33,385 bases of DNA from Crocinitomix sp. (GCA_013138735.1 WTCE01000125.1:1-33385), one strand, 5' to 3'; counted from the first letter of the stretch, positions 22,051 to 31,454 are shown. The notes: generated by a model not told the origin, from the sequence alone. Program-made: numbers and translations.

Positions 22051-25000
22051 ATGACTAGAATTTTTGCATTAGTTGTATTTACATGCATATTTCACGGAGT
22101 TTTTGCTCAAGTGTTTCAAGGTCGCATATTGTCTTCTGAGGGTGAGGCTCTTCCTTTTGCTAAAGTTGAATTAAAAAAATTTAAGATTCAAACAAGAACG
22201 GATTATGACGGTGCTTTTAGAATTTCCCTTAAAAACCAAAAAATCCCGTTCACTGACACTATAATTGTGACTTATATTGGTTATGAAACGTACCGTAAGG
22301 CAGTTAAATTTAAGGGAGAAAATACGGAGATAGAAATTAGCTTGAAAGAAGATAGTAAAATGCTAAATTCAGTAACGATTAGAACGCTTAAAGATTATCC
22401 CGCCGAAGAAGTTGTGAGATTTGCCCTAAAAAACGTAAAAGATAATTACCCAAAAAATACAACTAACTGTCAGGGATTTTATCGAGAACAAATTGAGGAA
22501 GAAAATGATTGGGTTATTTTGAATGAAGCCGCCCTAGAATTGAATTATGGAAAATACCCACAAAAAGGTTATCAAAAAAAAGCCTTTAAAGCTTATCGCA
22601 ATTTAGATGAATTACCATGGAACATAAGTAAACATTCTGTTTTCAGGCACTTAATTTATTTCCCAAGTTACATTTCGGTTAAAAACGATCAGGTCAAGCT
22701 ATTGAGTGCAAGAAGTTCGTCAGACTTTGGCAAATACAACGTATTCTCAAGTCCAATTGGTGGCCCTTTAGATTTATTGGCCTTGGATAAAATAAAATAT
22801 CAGAGCGATTTCCTTGACCCAAAACTATTGAAAAAATACACCTACAAAAATGAGAAACAAGAGCGATTTAATAACGAACTTTGTTATGTTATCCGCTTTT
22901 ATCCGAATGAAGAATACCAAGAACCAATATTCCATGCGTTAAGTGAAAAAATGCAAAGCCCAATTTATGTGGGTAAAATGTATATCGCTGGAAAAGATTT
23001 TGCGGTAATCCACATTGAATACGAATTTGCTGATAATATTGACCTTACTAAGTATACTTTTTTTAATGGGAAGATTGGTTTACCAGAAAACGTATACGTT
23101 AAAATTGATTATCAAAAATATGAAGATGGGTGGATTTTAAAATCCGTTGAGGCGCAACAAAAGAGGCATTACAAAATAGACTTTGCACATAATGCGTTTA
23201 TTGATTATGAATGTGTGAGATCACTCAACTTGAATGAATTTAAAGAAAGTAAAACCGATTTTGACGAGGATAGTTTAATCTTTTTAACCAAATCTTTTCA
23301 TATAAACGATTACGCGAGTAGTTATGATAACGAATTTTGGAAAGAATATAAAAATAATAAAACGTATGTCCCGCTTGATATTGATGTTCGTAAACAGCTT
23401 GAAAGTAGGCTTTCCTTAGATCAACAATTCAATAATATCAATCTTCCACTTGATTCTTTAAAAGTTCCATTACCAAAAAAAATTAAAACATCCTCATTCA
23501 ATTTCGCAGATACGCTTGTTGATTTTTATCAGTGGATGGAAGATTCAAATGACTCCAATTTGATTCACTATTTGCTCAATGAAAACCTGTACTTTGAATC
23601 CGTACTGAATAAACTAAAAACACGCAATGTTCGACTTTTTCAACGTAAGTTAAATAGTCTATTTAACTACGATTCCGTTGATGTTGGAGGTCAAAAAAGT
23701 GAAGCTGACCCTTTCCAAGTCGATAACGGTTATTCTTATCGCGTTATTAAAAATGGCAACGGTTTACATTTAATAACAAAGGTGAATGAGCAACATACCG
23801 ATACATTAATGAATATTTCCAATTTTGTTCAAGGAAAAATCAACTTTAACTTGGAGCAAATATCCTTTGGAAATAACGGAGATGTTGCCCTATCGTATTC
23901 TGAAAAGGGAGGTTACTCAGCATCATTATTAATACAGAAGCAAAAAAGTAACCCGTACCTCATTGATTCTATTGCTGATTTTGTATGGGTAAATGATTCA
24001 AGCCTTTTGTACACCAAAAAGAACGAGAAATTACGCGGTTATCAAGTGCGATTATTTAATATCAACAACGCAAAAGACTCATTGATAATAGAGGAACGAA
24101 ACGAGGAATACATGGTAAGTTTATACCCTTCCGTTTCACGTGACTTAATATGGATAGAATCTCGAAGTTTGAATGCGAATTATTTTTATTCATGCCATAC
24201 CAACACGGCAGATTTAACGTTGAACCAAATAAACTCCCCTGAAGACAATAACTTTGTTACAGTTGAACATTATCAAGGCAAAAACACATATGTAAGTACG
24301 AATTTTCCCAATGGGAAAAATGAACTTGCAATTATTGATTTGGAAAGTGAATTTGAACCCTATAAATCAAGAAAAGTCGTCTATACTACAGATAAATTAA
24401 TTAATGAATTTTTGGTTACAGAAAACCACATTGCATTAACAGAATATGCGTTAAATAAATTCTCCTTAACGACCTTGACGAAGGATGATTATAGTATCAA
24501 TCATCTTAGTTTTGACGAAGAAATAAAAGCACTTTATTTGGAGGATGAAAATAACAATGATGAAAATATTGGCGTGATTCTTAGTTCGCCCAAAACTCCT
24601 TACAGGGAATACGACATTAATTTAGAAAAAAAAGAAAAAAAATCAATTTCTCAAGTTGGACTTAATGAGGAGATGGAGATTCAAATTGAAAATAGATTCA
24701 TTCCCTCGAATGACAGTATTGAGGTTCCTTTAATGGTTATTTCAAACAAGGCATTTCATAAAGACAGTATTAAAGGGGTTATTTTAAAAGCCTATGGTGC
24801 CTACGGTTATCCTGAATTTCCCAATTTTACTGATGAAGATATTGTTTTTGCAAATTTAGGTTTTGTGGTGGCATACACTTATGTACGCGGTGGTGGCGAA
24901 CTTGGGCAAACATGGCATAATTCGGGAAAAGGCTTACAAAAGAAGAATACGTTTGAAGATTATGTTCTATGCGCGAATTACCTTAAATCGTTTTACCAAA

Positions 25001-25479
25001 TTGACTCAAAACAAATGGTGGGTTACGGATCAAGTGCGGGCGGTTTAATAATGGGCTATGTCGCCAATAACCATCCTGAATTGTTTGGGACGCTAATTTT
25101 TGATCGTCCGTTTTTAGATGTGGTCAATATTATGAGTGATAGTTCTGACATTTTAACTGCACTTGAATATAGTGAATGGGGCAATCCGCTGGTCAAAGTA
25201 GATTATGAGTATATCAAAACATATTCTCCTTATCAAAACATTCGCCCACAAGCCTACCCAAACATGCTTTTTCTAGGAGGGTATTATGATCGTCAAGCTC
25301 CTTATTGGCAAATTGCAAAAAGTGTAGCACAATACAGGGATAATAATATTTCAAATTCTCTCATTTTAATGAAAATGAATTTACAAGCTGGACACAAAGG
25401 TTTGGCGTCTGGCTCTGACTCAAATACTAATCTAAGTGCAATAGCTTCACTTGTTTTCTACACATTGAATGGCGAATAA
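22051..25479 (+). CDS. Secreted fusion: CarboxypepD_reg/DUF5686-like region plus oligopeptidase B-type S9 protease
   Basis: A 1142-aa exported protein. The signal peptide is about 1-19 (GVFAQ, no lipobox). A carboxypeptidase-regulatory-like domain covers about 20-108 (FQGRILSSEGEALPFAKVEL). About 110-430 resembles the following part of Bacteroidota DUF5686-type proteins (NCQGFYREQIEEENDWVILNEA is wording of that family, recalled). From about 485 the S9A N-terminal signature FYQWMEDSND opens a beta-propeller. The catalytic domain has Ser995 in GSSAGG, Asp1080 in GYYDRQAP and His1115 in AGHKG. RGGGELGQTWHNSGK and EWGNP are oligopeptidase B-like. It overlaps lanB by 11 nt. Likely role: leader removal or product processing outside the cytoplasm; S9 peptidases such as FlaP do this for class III lanthipeptides. 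Confidence 0.88.
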   Translation: MTRIFALVVFTCIFHGVFAQVFQGRILSSEGEALPFAKVELKKFKIQTRTDYDGAFRISLKNQKIPFTDTIIVTYIGYETYRKAVKFKGENTEIEISLKEDSKMLNSVTIRTLKDYPAEEVVRFALKNVKDNYPKNTTNCQGFYREQIEEENDWVILNEAALELNYGKYPQKGYQKKAFKAYRNLDELPWNISKHSVFRHLIYFPSYISVKNDQVKLLSARSSSDFGKYNVFSSPIGGPLDLLALDKIKYQSDFLDPKLLKKYTYKNEKQERFNNELCYVIRFYPNEEYQEPIFHALSEKMQSPIYVGKMYIAGKDFAVIHIEYEFADNIDLTKYTFFNGKIGLPENVYVKIDYQKYEDGWILKSVEAQQKRHYKIDFAHNAFIDYECVRSLNLNEFKESKTDFDEDSLIFLTKSFHINDYASSYDNEFWKEYKNNKTYVPLDIDVRKQLESRLSLDQQFNNINLPLDSLKVPLPKKIKTSSFNFADTLVDFYQWMEDSNDSNLIHYLLNENLYFESVLNKLKTRNVRLFQRKLNSLFNYDSVDVGGQKSEADPFQVDNGYSYRVIKNGNGLHLITKVNEQHTDTLMNISNFVQGKINFNLEQISFGNNGDVALSYSEKGGYSASLLIQKQKSNPYLIDSIADFVWVNDSSLLYTKKNEKLRGYQVRLFNINNAKDSLIIEERNEEYMVSLYPSVSRDLIWIESRSLNANYFYSCHTNTADLTLNQINSPEDNNFVTVEHYQGKNTYVSTNFPNGKNELAIIDLESEFEPYKSRKVVYTTDKLINEFLVTENHIALTEYALNKFSLTTLTKDDYSINHLSFDEEIKALYLEDENNNDENIGVILSSPKTPYREYDINLEKKEKKSISQVGLNEEMEIQIENRFIPSNDSIEVPLMVISNKAFHKDSIKGVILKAYGAYGYPEFPNFTDEDIVFANLGFVVAYTYVRGGGELGQTWHNSGKGLQKKNTFEDYVLCANYLKSFYQIDSKQMVGYGSSAGGLIMGYVANNHPELFGTLIFDRPFLDVVNIMSDSSDILTALEYSEWGNPLVKVDYEYIKTYSPYQNIRPQAYPNMLFLGGYYDRQAPYWQIAKSVAQYRDNNISNSLILMKMNLQAGHKGLASGSDSNTNLSAIASLVFYTLNGE

Positions 25480-28400
25480 TATTGAAGTATTCTCGGAGGG
25501 GGTATTGAGGACTCCTATGTATCCTTTCCAATTGATTAAAAATATCAATAAAGATGCGATATTTAAATTAGCTTCCGATCAACAATTTCAAGAAGCAATA
25601 GCCTTATCCAGTTATGACTTTTATTCACAATTGAAAGAATGGTTAGAAAGCGACGCATCAGACCCTAAAAAGAAAGAAAAGATATATGCTACACTTTATA
25701 AGTATATCGCGCGGGCTTCGGCTAGAAGCACTCCTTTTGGTTTGTTTGGGACATTAGCATATCTATCTACTCGTAACACCTTCGAATCAGTCTCCGTTGA
25801 ATTGGATGATGAAATTAAACGAGATGTTCAAGTTGATGGAAGGCTATTAAAAAAAATAGTTGAGTTAGTAGAGCAATTTTCTTCACGTAATAATACACGC
25901 TATTATTTGAACAATACTATTTATTCAAATGACGGATTATATAGTTATTACGAACAAAAGTTGAGCGGGAACGAGATTTTCTATACATTATCTCGCTTTG
26001 AAAAAGACGAGGTTGTAACCAAAATACTGGATGCCTTTTCTCCTCATGGAAAAATTACAGCTATTTTAACACTAGGACTCGGGGATACCTATTCGGATCA
26101 AGACCTATTATCTTTTGTAGATGATTTGATTGCTGAAAAAATCTTAATTAGTGAATTCGATTTATTCTTTATTGATTCAAAGAACCTTTCTGAAGTCATT
26201 CAAAAAATTCAACAACTTGTTAGCGCTGATGCAGACGAAAGTGAAAATGAGTTAATTAAAGCTTTTGAAGAGATAACAAAAATCTTATTGTCAAATGGCT
26301 TGACTTTTAAAACCATAGAGTCGATTTCCCAAATATTGACTTCACAAAATATAAAACATGATAAAAAAGACTTAATTCACCTTGATGCTAGAAGAGACTG
26401 TAATAAGTCACTTCAAATTGCGGATGAGTTAAAAAGTGAGTTATTAGAAGCAAGGGAATTATTACTAAAAATTCATCCACCAATACCCGATTCTTTTGAA
26501 GGATTTAAGACCAAATTTTTTCAAAGGTACGAATATCGAACTATGAATTTAATTGAGGTATTAGATGCCGAAAACGGTATTGGCTTTCCGTATGAAGCCG
26601 ATCATATCGAAAATGATTCCATTCTCAAAACTATTCAGTTTCCGCATTCAAAATCCGCTAGCACCAATCATAAATTGACTGGCGGAGAAGTGTTTTTGTT
26701 AAATAAAATAATCGCATCTAAAACGAATCATTCAAGGAAAATTGATCTCTCGCTAGATGATGTAAGCCATTTAACCCCAATGAAAGGAAGTAATTCGTTC
26801 AACGCCTTTTTTACACTATTGGATGACGAAATTTGGCTAAATAGTTTTACGGGAAACTCAGCAACACAATTAATTTCCAGATTTGCCCATTTGGATGAAC
26901 GAATAGATCAATTATGCGCTGATATAGTTGAAAAGGAGTCCGAAAATGAGCCTGATAAAATTTTAGCTGAAATTACTCACATTCCAGAACTTAAATCGGC
27001 AAACCTAATACCGTTTAAAAATTATAGGGCAGTAGAAATTCCGTGTCTTTTTAAATCTAAAAACAAAACGATAGAAGAGTTACCAATATCGGATATATAT
27101 GTTCGGTTATTGCAGAATAGAAAAGTGGAGTTAATCTCAAAAAAATATCAAAAAGTAATTATTCCAAAATTGTCTAACGCTTTAAATTATAGTCGCAATT
27201 CCATTCCCCTCTATAAATTTTTATGCGCTTTAGAGTCCCAAGATGAATCTAGCTATCAAGCTTTTACTTGGAATCAGTTATTGCCATTATTCGATTTTTT
27301 TCCGCGTGTTGTTTTAAAAAAAATCGTTTTATCGCCAGCACTTTGGAAAGTAGCATTTTCTGAATTGTCCGGAATTGAATTGAATAGTACCAACATAAAA
27401 TCATGGCGAATTAGACGCAAAATAGATGAACAAGTCTATTTGTCAACCAATACGATAAATGATAATAAACTCTATATTGACTTTGGTAATGAAATAGCCG
27501 TCAATGTCTTTTTAAAAGAACTTAAAAAACATAAAACCCTTATTCTTTTTGAATCCTTAGCTGAGTTTAACTCCAAGCAAATTACAAATAAAGAAAACGA
27601 TTTTTTCTTGAATGAAATAGTCTTGCCTTGCTATCAAAAAACAAATAAAACAACGCAAAAAATTAACAAAGATCGGCTATTCTCACCAGATACTGAGCAT
27701 GTTTTCATTCCTGGTTCGGAATGGCTTAGTTTGAAGATATACTTAGACTATAAACCAGCGAATGATTTATTATCGACGGAGTTATTTAAAACCATAGGAG
27801 AATTGGTAGGAAATAAAATAATTCAAAAATGGTTCTTTGTTCGCTATTATGACGACGATTTCCATATTAGGTTAAGGTTTCAGTCTGACGATCAAAAGAA
27901 CTTGGCATTAATCTATTCGATCTTGTACCCCATTTTCAACGAACAAAAAAAAAGAGGACTCATCCACAACATTGTAATAGACTCCTATAAAAGAGAAAAT
28001 GAGCGATATAAGGCGAAGTTTATTCAATCAGTAGAAGAAATCTTTTTCAATGATAGTCATGCCGTTTGCCAATTTCATAATCTACCGAATCACCAATCTG
28101 AAATTTGGATTTTTGCACTTTTGAGTATTGATTATTTGCTCGAAGACTTCGGACTAAATTTTCTTCAAAAAAGAGATTTATTAGCCGATATGTTCAATGG
28201 TTTTTTTAAAGAATTTCATGGAAACAAGCCCCTTCTAAAATCAATTGATAAAAATTACCGAGAACGCAAAAAAGTCTTATTTACGTGCCTAAACAGTGCA
28301 TCCCATAATGATTTCCCTTATATCGAAATAGTGTCAATCCGATCTGCCAAAAACAAATCAATTATTGAAAAAATGCTTGAGGACGGCTGGGAAACGGATG

Positions 28401-28540
28401 AATCAGAAATTCTACCGAGTATAATACACATGAATATGAATCGTCTTTTTGTTTCTAATAACCGAAAAAATGAAATGGTTATTTATTACTTTTTATTCCA
28501 GTATTATAAATCGAAATGTGCTATTATGGCTAAGGGGTGA
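25469..28540 (+). CDS. lanB: Class I lanthipeptide dehydratase, full-length LanB
   Basis: A 1023-aa cytoplasmic enzyme that uses glutamyl-tRNA-Glu to glutamylate core Ser/Thr, then eliminates glutamate to give dehydroalanine/dehydrobutyrine. The N-terminal glutamylation part has RTPMYPFQLI, ASARSTPFGLFGT, FFQRYEYRTMNLIEVLD and NGIGFPYEAD. The C-terminal elimination (SpaB_C/thiopeptide-type) domain starts near Trp752 in SEWLSLKIYLDYK and includes WFFVRYYDDDFHIRLRF. The length matches NisB-like enzymes (about 1000). Some Bacteroidota loci, such as that for pinensins as I recall, split LanB in two; here it is one chain. The ATG lies inside the end of the S9 gene (11-nt overlap), so translation is coupled. 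Confidence 0.95.
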   Translation: MANNIEVFSEGVLRTPMYPFQLIKNINKDAIFKLASDQQFQEAIALSSYDFYSQLKEWLESDASDPKKKEKIYATLYKYIARASARSTPFGLFGTLAYLSTRNTFESVSVELDDEIKRDVQVDGRLLKKIVELVEQFSSRNNTRYYLNNTIYSNDGLYSYYEQKLSGNEIFYTLSRFEKDEVVTKILDAFSPHGKITAILTLGLGDTYSDQDLLSFVDDLIAEKILISEFDLFFIDSKNLSEVIQKIQQLVSADADESENELIKAFEEITKILLSNGLTFKTIESISQILTSQNIKHDKKDLIHLDARRDCNKSLQIADELKSELLEARELLLKIHPPIPDSFEGFKTKFFQRYEYRTMNLIEVLDAENGIGFPYEADHIENDSILKTIQFPHSKSASTNHKLTGGEVFLLNKIIASKTNHSRKIDLSLDDVSHLTPMKGSNSFNAFFTLLDDEIWLNSFTGNSATQLISRFAHLDERIDQLCADIVEKESENEPDKILAEITHIPELKSANLIPFKNYRAVEIPCLFKSKNKTIEELPISDIYVRLLQNRKVELISKKYQKVIIPKLSNALNYSRNSIPLYKFLCALESQDESSYQAFTWNQLLPLFDFFPRVVLKKIVLSPALWKVAFSELSGIELNSTNIKSWRIRRKIDEQVYLSTNTINDNKLYIDFGNEIAVNVFLKELKKHKTLILFESLAEFNSKQITNKENDFFLNEIVLPCYQKTNKTTQKINKDRLFSPDTEHVFIPGSEWLSLKIYLDYKPANDLLSTELFKTIGELVGNKIIQKWFFVRYYDDDFHIRLRFQSDDQKNLALIYSILYPIFNEQKKRGLIHNIVIDSYKRENERYKAKFIQSVEEIFFNDSHAVCQFHNLPNHQSEIWIFALLSIDYLLEDFGLNFLQKRDLLADMFNGFFKEFHGNKPLLKSIDKNYRERKKVLFTCLNSASHNDFPYIEIVSIRSAKNKSIIEKMLEDGWETDESEILPSIIHMNMNRLFVSNNRKNEMVIYYFLFQYYKSKCAIMAKG

Positions 28541-28956
28541 TTTGATCCGAGTTATACATGTGAATTCGGTTTTAAGTGAATCAATCTTTACTCCGAAAAC
28601 CTCAATACTGGTTCTTGTTCGAAAACAAATTGAATATAGATCTTGTATTATCGATTGAGCAATTTTCGTCACAAAATTTTGATGAATTATTCTGAAACTA
28701 ATGAATTGATTACTTAAATATTGGGTCAATAAGTTTTAAATAGAATAAGAAAAATAAAAGGGCTTATGAAGCCTAAGCAATTATCTATAATCTCAAATCA
28801 CCTCCTTACTTAACTCCCCCAACCTCTCCAAATCCACAACCAATTCCGCCAAATCAAACTCAACATCCTCCTCAAAACCACTCCCACCATCCCCAATATC
28901 CTTCGTCAAAGGACTTCGGTTATCGCAGAAAGAGTTCGATAACGCTCCCGTTGTCC
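28541..28956. other. Gene-free stretch behind lanB
   Basis: No transporter, immunity or regulator gene is present. A 39-codon frame at about 28580-28696 (GTG start after TAA) and a minus-strand frame at 28793-28990 could be gene remnants, but neither is recognisable. A 7-bp stem GTTATCG/CGATAAC (28919-28943) lies just before the second copy of the hairpin repeat. No clear terminator for lanB was found. Confidence 0.5.
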
Positions 28957-29050
28957 GCACAAGACAGTTTTGAGTGTGAGTTTCGTGCAAGAGACTTACA
29001 CTCGAAAATGGCTTTCCTCAAAACTCAAACTGAAACTCAAACTGATTTTT
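28957..29050. repeat. Hairpin-forming repeat, copy 2, distal side of the lanthipeptide locus
   Basis: The first 25 nt (to 28981) are identical to 19429-19453. The remainder aligns with copy 1 in the same orientation, with a diverged central segment. Arms CAGTTTTGAGT and ACTCAAACTG give a hairpin, with a nested GAGTGTGAGT/ACTTACACTC. Together with copy 1 it brackets the lanthipeptide genes as a direct repeat. Confidence 0.8.
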
Positions 29051-29224
29051 CTTGAATTCCATAAGCATAGAACATTTCAGCGAAGGAATAAACCGAAAAA
29101 GACAAATGAGTTCTACGAGTTGGATTCTATGCCTGTGAAGTCCTTTACCCAGCTATTTTGTTCTAAATTTTATTACCGTTACATTCAATTAAATCTTATT
29201 TTAGATGTTCCAAGAAAGAGACAC

Positions 29225-30442
29225 ATGACTGAAGAACAACAGAAGAATCAACAACTATTAAAAGACTTAATTCTAGAGGAGGGAAAGAGGATTAACCAAA
29301 TCAACTCTTTTGAAGATTTTCATACCTTCTGTTTAAATTTTTATTTCGATTCTATTTTTGATCGACCAATCAACTTAACGATTAAAAAATATGACGCCGA
29401 TTTGAGTAAAAAATTGGAAGCATATAATTATCCAAAAGATTTTATTGAATGGCATAGCAAATTCGGAAATTATCAACTTTGGATTGAACTGTTTATAAAC
29501 TCTACTGAAGAAATAGTAGATTACCTGGCGAAATACGACAACTTTGAACTTCTTAGGCAAAACAACTACCTTATTGCAGCAACGGATAGCGGTGGCAATA
29601 TACATGTATATGATATGAATGTCTCACCACCCGAACTCAAATTTGTTGACCACGAAAGTGTTTATTATGACATTGTAACATTGGAGGAATTTTATTCTGA
29701 AAAGCATGATTTTTGGAGAACGGATGACGGGAGTTATCGCAATTCAAAAAAGCTAGACGAGGATGAAATATTTGACAAGAAGGGAGACTTTAGGTTAAAT
29801 TCAATCTACATTAAGGAACATTTAGCACAGGAATTAAAAAAACCAGGGGAAACGAATTTTTTAACCTTTTTAAAAGACCAATTACATACTGCTTTTGAAG
29901 CTATTATTGACAGATACGAACCTCCTATTCTAGAAAGCACTGCTGAGGAAATAATACCTAATTGGAAGATACTACACAATAAAGCACATGCACTTGATCA
30001 AAACAAAATGTATGAATATGCGATAAAAGAGTATCATAAAGTCCTAAAAATTCACGAGAGTCCAGAAACATATATGGGACTTGGAGTTAGCCTTGCTCGA
30101 GGTGGCTATAATCCACAAGCTATAATTGCTTATAATAAATCAATTGAGCTTAATCCAACTTACAAAAGCCCCTATAATAATCGTGCTTTTGAATATTATT
30201 TATTGAAAGAATATGATAAGGCTTTGAAGGACATCAGTTATGCTATTGAACTGGATGGAGAAGATGCTCTGGCACATGCAACTAAAGCTGAAATTTTGTT
30301 TGGCATGAATGACGAAGAAGCATTTTTTGAATCGTTTGAAAAATCCCTATCTCTTGGAATTAGTCCATTTATTTTGGATGCCGCAATTGGAGAAAAATAT
30401 GCAGAAGACGAACGCTATATTGCGTTGCTTGAGAAATATTAG
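29225..30442 (+). CDS. SUKH-like N-terminal region plus C-terminal TPR repeats
   Basis: A 405-aa protein when started at MTEEQQKNQQ. The frame stays open upstream to 28970, but that part lies over the repeat and reads as low-complexity basic sequence, so I reject it. Residues of about 60-175 (YPKDFIEWHSKFGNYQLW, then LIAATDSGGNIHVYD, then YDIVTLEEFYSE) resemble the SMI1/KNR4 (SUKH) fold used by many bacterial immunity proteins. Residues of about 250-400 are TPRs: YEYAIKEYHKVLKIHE, AIIAYNKSIELNP and YDKALKDISYAIELD. No signal peptide, so it is probably cytoplasmic. SUKH assignment is moderate; TPR assignment is firm. It ends at a bidirectional terminator. Confidence 0.75.
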   Translation: MTEEQQKNQQLLKDLILEEGKRINQINSFEDFHTFCLNFYFDSIFDRPINLTIKKYDADLSKKLEAYNYPKDFIEWHSKFGNYQLWIELFINSTEEIVDYLAKYDNFELLRQNNYLIAATDSGGNIHVYDMNVSPPELKFVDHESVYYDIVTLEEFYSEKHDFWRTDDGSYRNSKKLDEDEIFDKKGDFRLNSIYIKEHLAQELKKPGETNFLTFLKDQLHTAFEAIIDRYEPPILESTAEEIIPNWKILHNKAHALDQNKMYEYAIKEYHKVLKIHESPETYMGLGVSLARGGYNPQAIIAYNKSIELNPTYKSPYNNRAFEYYLLKEYDKALKDISYAIELDGEDALAHATKAEILFGMNDEEAFFESFEKSLSLGISPFILDAAIGEKYAEDERYIALLEKY

Positions 30443-30467
30443 GATGAGCGAAGATTGGGCTAGAAAT

Positions 30468-30505
30468 AAAAAAGCCACTCTATTGTAAAATAGAACGGCC
30501 TTTTT
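30468..30505. terminator. Bidirectional terminator between convergent genes
   Basis: A 17-nt imperfect stem (30468-30484 with 30489-30505) and GTAA loop, with A-run on the left and T-run on the right. It serves the TPR gene on the plus strand and can serve the lipoprotein gene on the minus strand. Confidence 0.85.
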
Positions 30506-30526
30506 ATCACTTATAATTAAACTCGT

Positions 30527-31138
30527 TTAGAACGATACCATTTTCACTTTTGTATCAAATGTTGCGCTAACAATTGAAATACCTTCGGCATTATTCATTG
30601 TTAAAGAACCGCAAACATGATCTTCTGAAATTTCATTGATAATTACTGATTTAGAAATTTTATTCGATCCAATATCACCTGTTTTGATCGTTCCATCAAT
30701 TTTTTCACCTTTTGTGAATGATATATCAGCATCTGCATCATTAAACTCGCCAGCGGCAATCTCACCGCTCTTAGGTTTAAGCACAATTGTCAAGGAAATA
30801 TCTCCTGGGCTAAACTGTCCAATACCAACGTTTAAAATTTCAGAATTATTCGTGAATTTTATGCGTACAGATTTATGGCTTTTTGTCAATTCTGAATTGC
30901 AGTTCGTAAAAGTTGAGAGGTTAACACCTTGTATTTTTTCAAAAGCAAAAGCATCACTTTCGTTCAATTGATTGTCCGTCATTTTTAAATCATTGGTAGT
31001 CGGACATGTTTCGTAGGTGCTATGGTAGGTACTGTTTTCGACTTCAGAATTTCCGTCAGTAGATCCTTCATCTGATCCCCCACATGATAACATTGCTATC
31101 GCTGGAATAGCTAAAAAATAGTGCTTAATTTTCATCAT
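30527..31138 (-). CDS. Putative lipoprotein, unknown function
   Basis: A 203-aa protein with a type II signal peptide. The lipobox MLSC gives Cys19, followed by GGSDEGSTDGNSE, a flexible Gly/Ser/acidic linker usual for surface-bound Bacteroidota lipoproteins. The mature domain is strand-rich, with two Cys pairs placed far apart, and has no catalytic motif that I recognise. Two ATGs are adjacent (31138 and 31135); either could be used. It converges with the TPR gene and is 350 bp from the divergent gene at 31489. Confidence 0.82.
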   Translation of the reverse strand: MMKIKHYFLAIPAIAMLSCGGSDEGSTDGNSEVENSTYHSTYETCPTTNDLKMTDNQLNESDAFAFEKIQGVNLSTFTNCNSELTKSHKSVRIKFTNNSEILNVGIGQFSPGDISLTIVLKPKSGEIAAGEFNDADADISFTKGEKIDGTIKTGDIGSNKISKSVIINEISEDHVCGSLTMNNAEGISIVSATFDTKVKMVSF

Positions 31139-31454
31139 TAATTGGTTTTAGAATTTTGAGCCAAATTACGGTAAGAAATTTAATAACAGCCTTAACCGCA
31201 ATTTCAGCAACTTAGGAATAAGTTCGATTATCTCACTACAAACAACCTGACAGAAGACTGCTAAACCGTCTAAATAACAGCAAACTAACCTCGTTATTAA
31301 AACCTGTCTTAATCCCTATTAATCATGGCAGATCGGAGAAAGTATACCGGCTGTTTTACCTGTCAATTACTTTCGTTTACATAAGGATAGTTTCTGTTTA
31401 CGAGAAAAATGAAGCCGTTTACAGAAATAACAATTTACTACCCTTTTCACGCCT
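31139..31454. other. Divergent intergenic region, no gene seen
   Basis: About 315 bp between divergent genes, AT-rich, without a credible open frame, strong hairpin or exact minus-strand -7 box. The only promoter-like motif I can support is the plus-strand box just beyond it. Confidence 0.5.

Noticed and set aside
28793-28990. Minus-strand 65-codon frame ending ELSKEVI, protein-like in its last 45 residues.
   Set aside because: No start context, it overlaps the hairpin repeat, and I recognise no family; at most a gene remnant.
28970-29224. N-terminal extension of the SUKH/TPR protein by 85 codons.
   Set aside because: The extension is encoded by the hairpin repeat and a basic low-complexity stretch; MTEEQQ at 29225 gives a natural start.
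31328-31343. GCAGATCGGAGAAAG looks like the start of a sequencing adapter (AGATCGGA).
   Set aside because: Only eight or nine bases match and the sequence then departs from the adapter; surrounding DNA is normal in composition.
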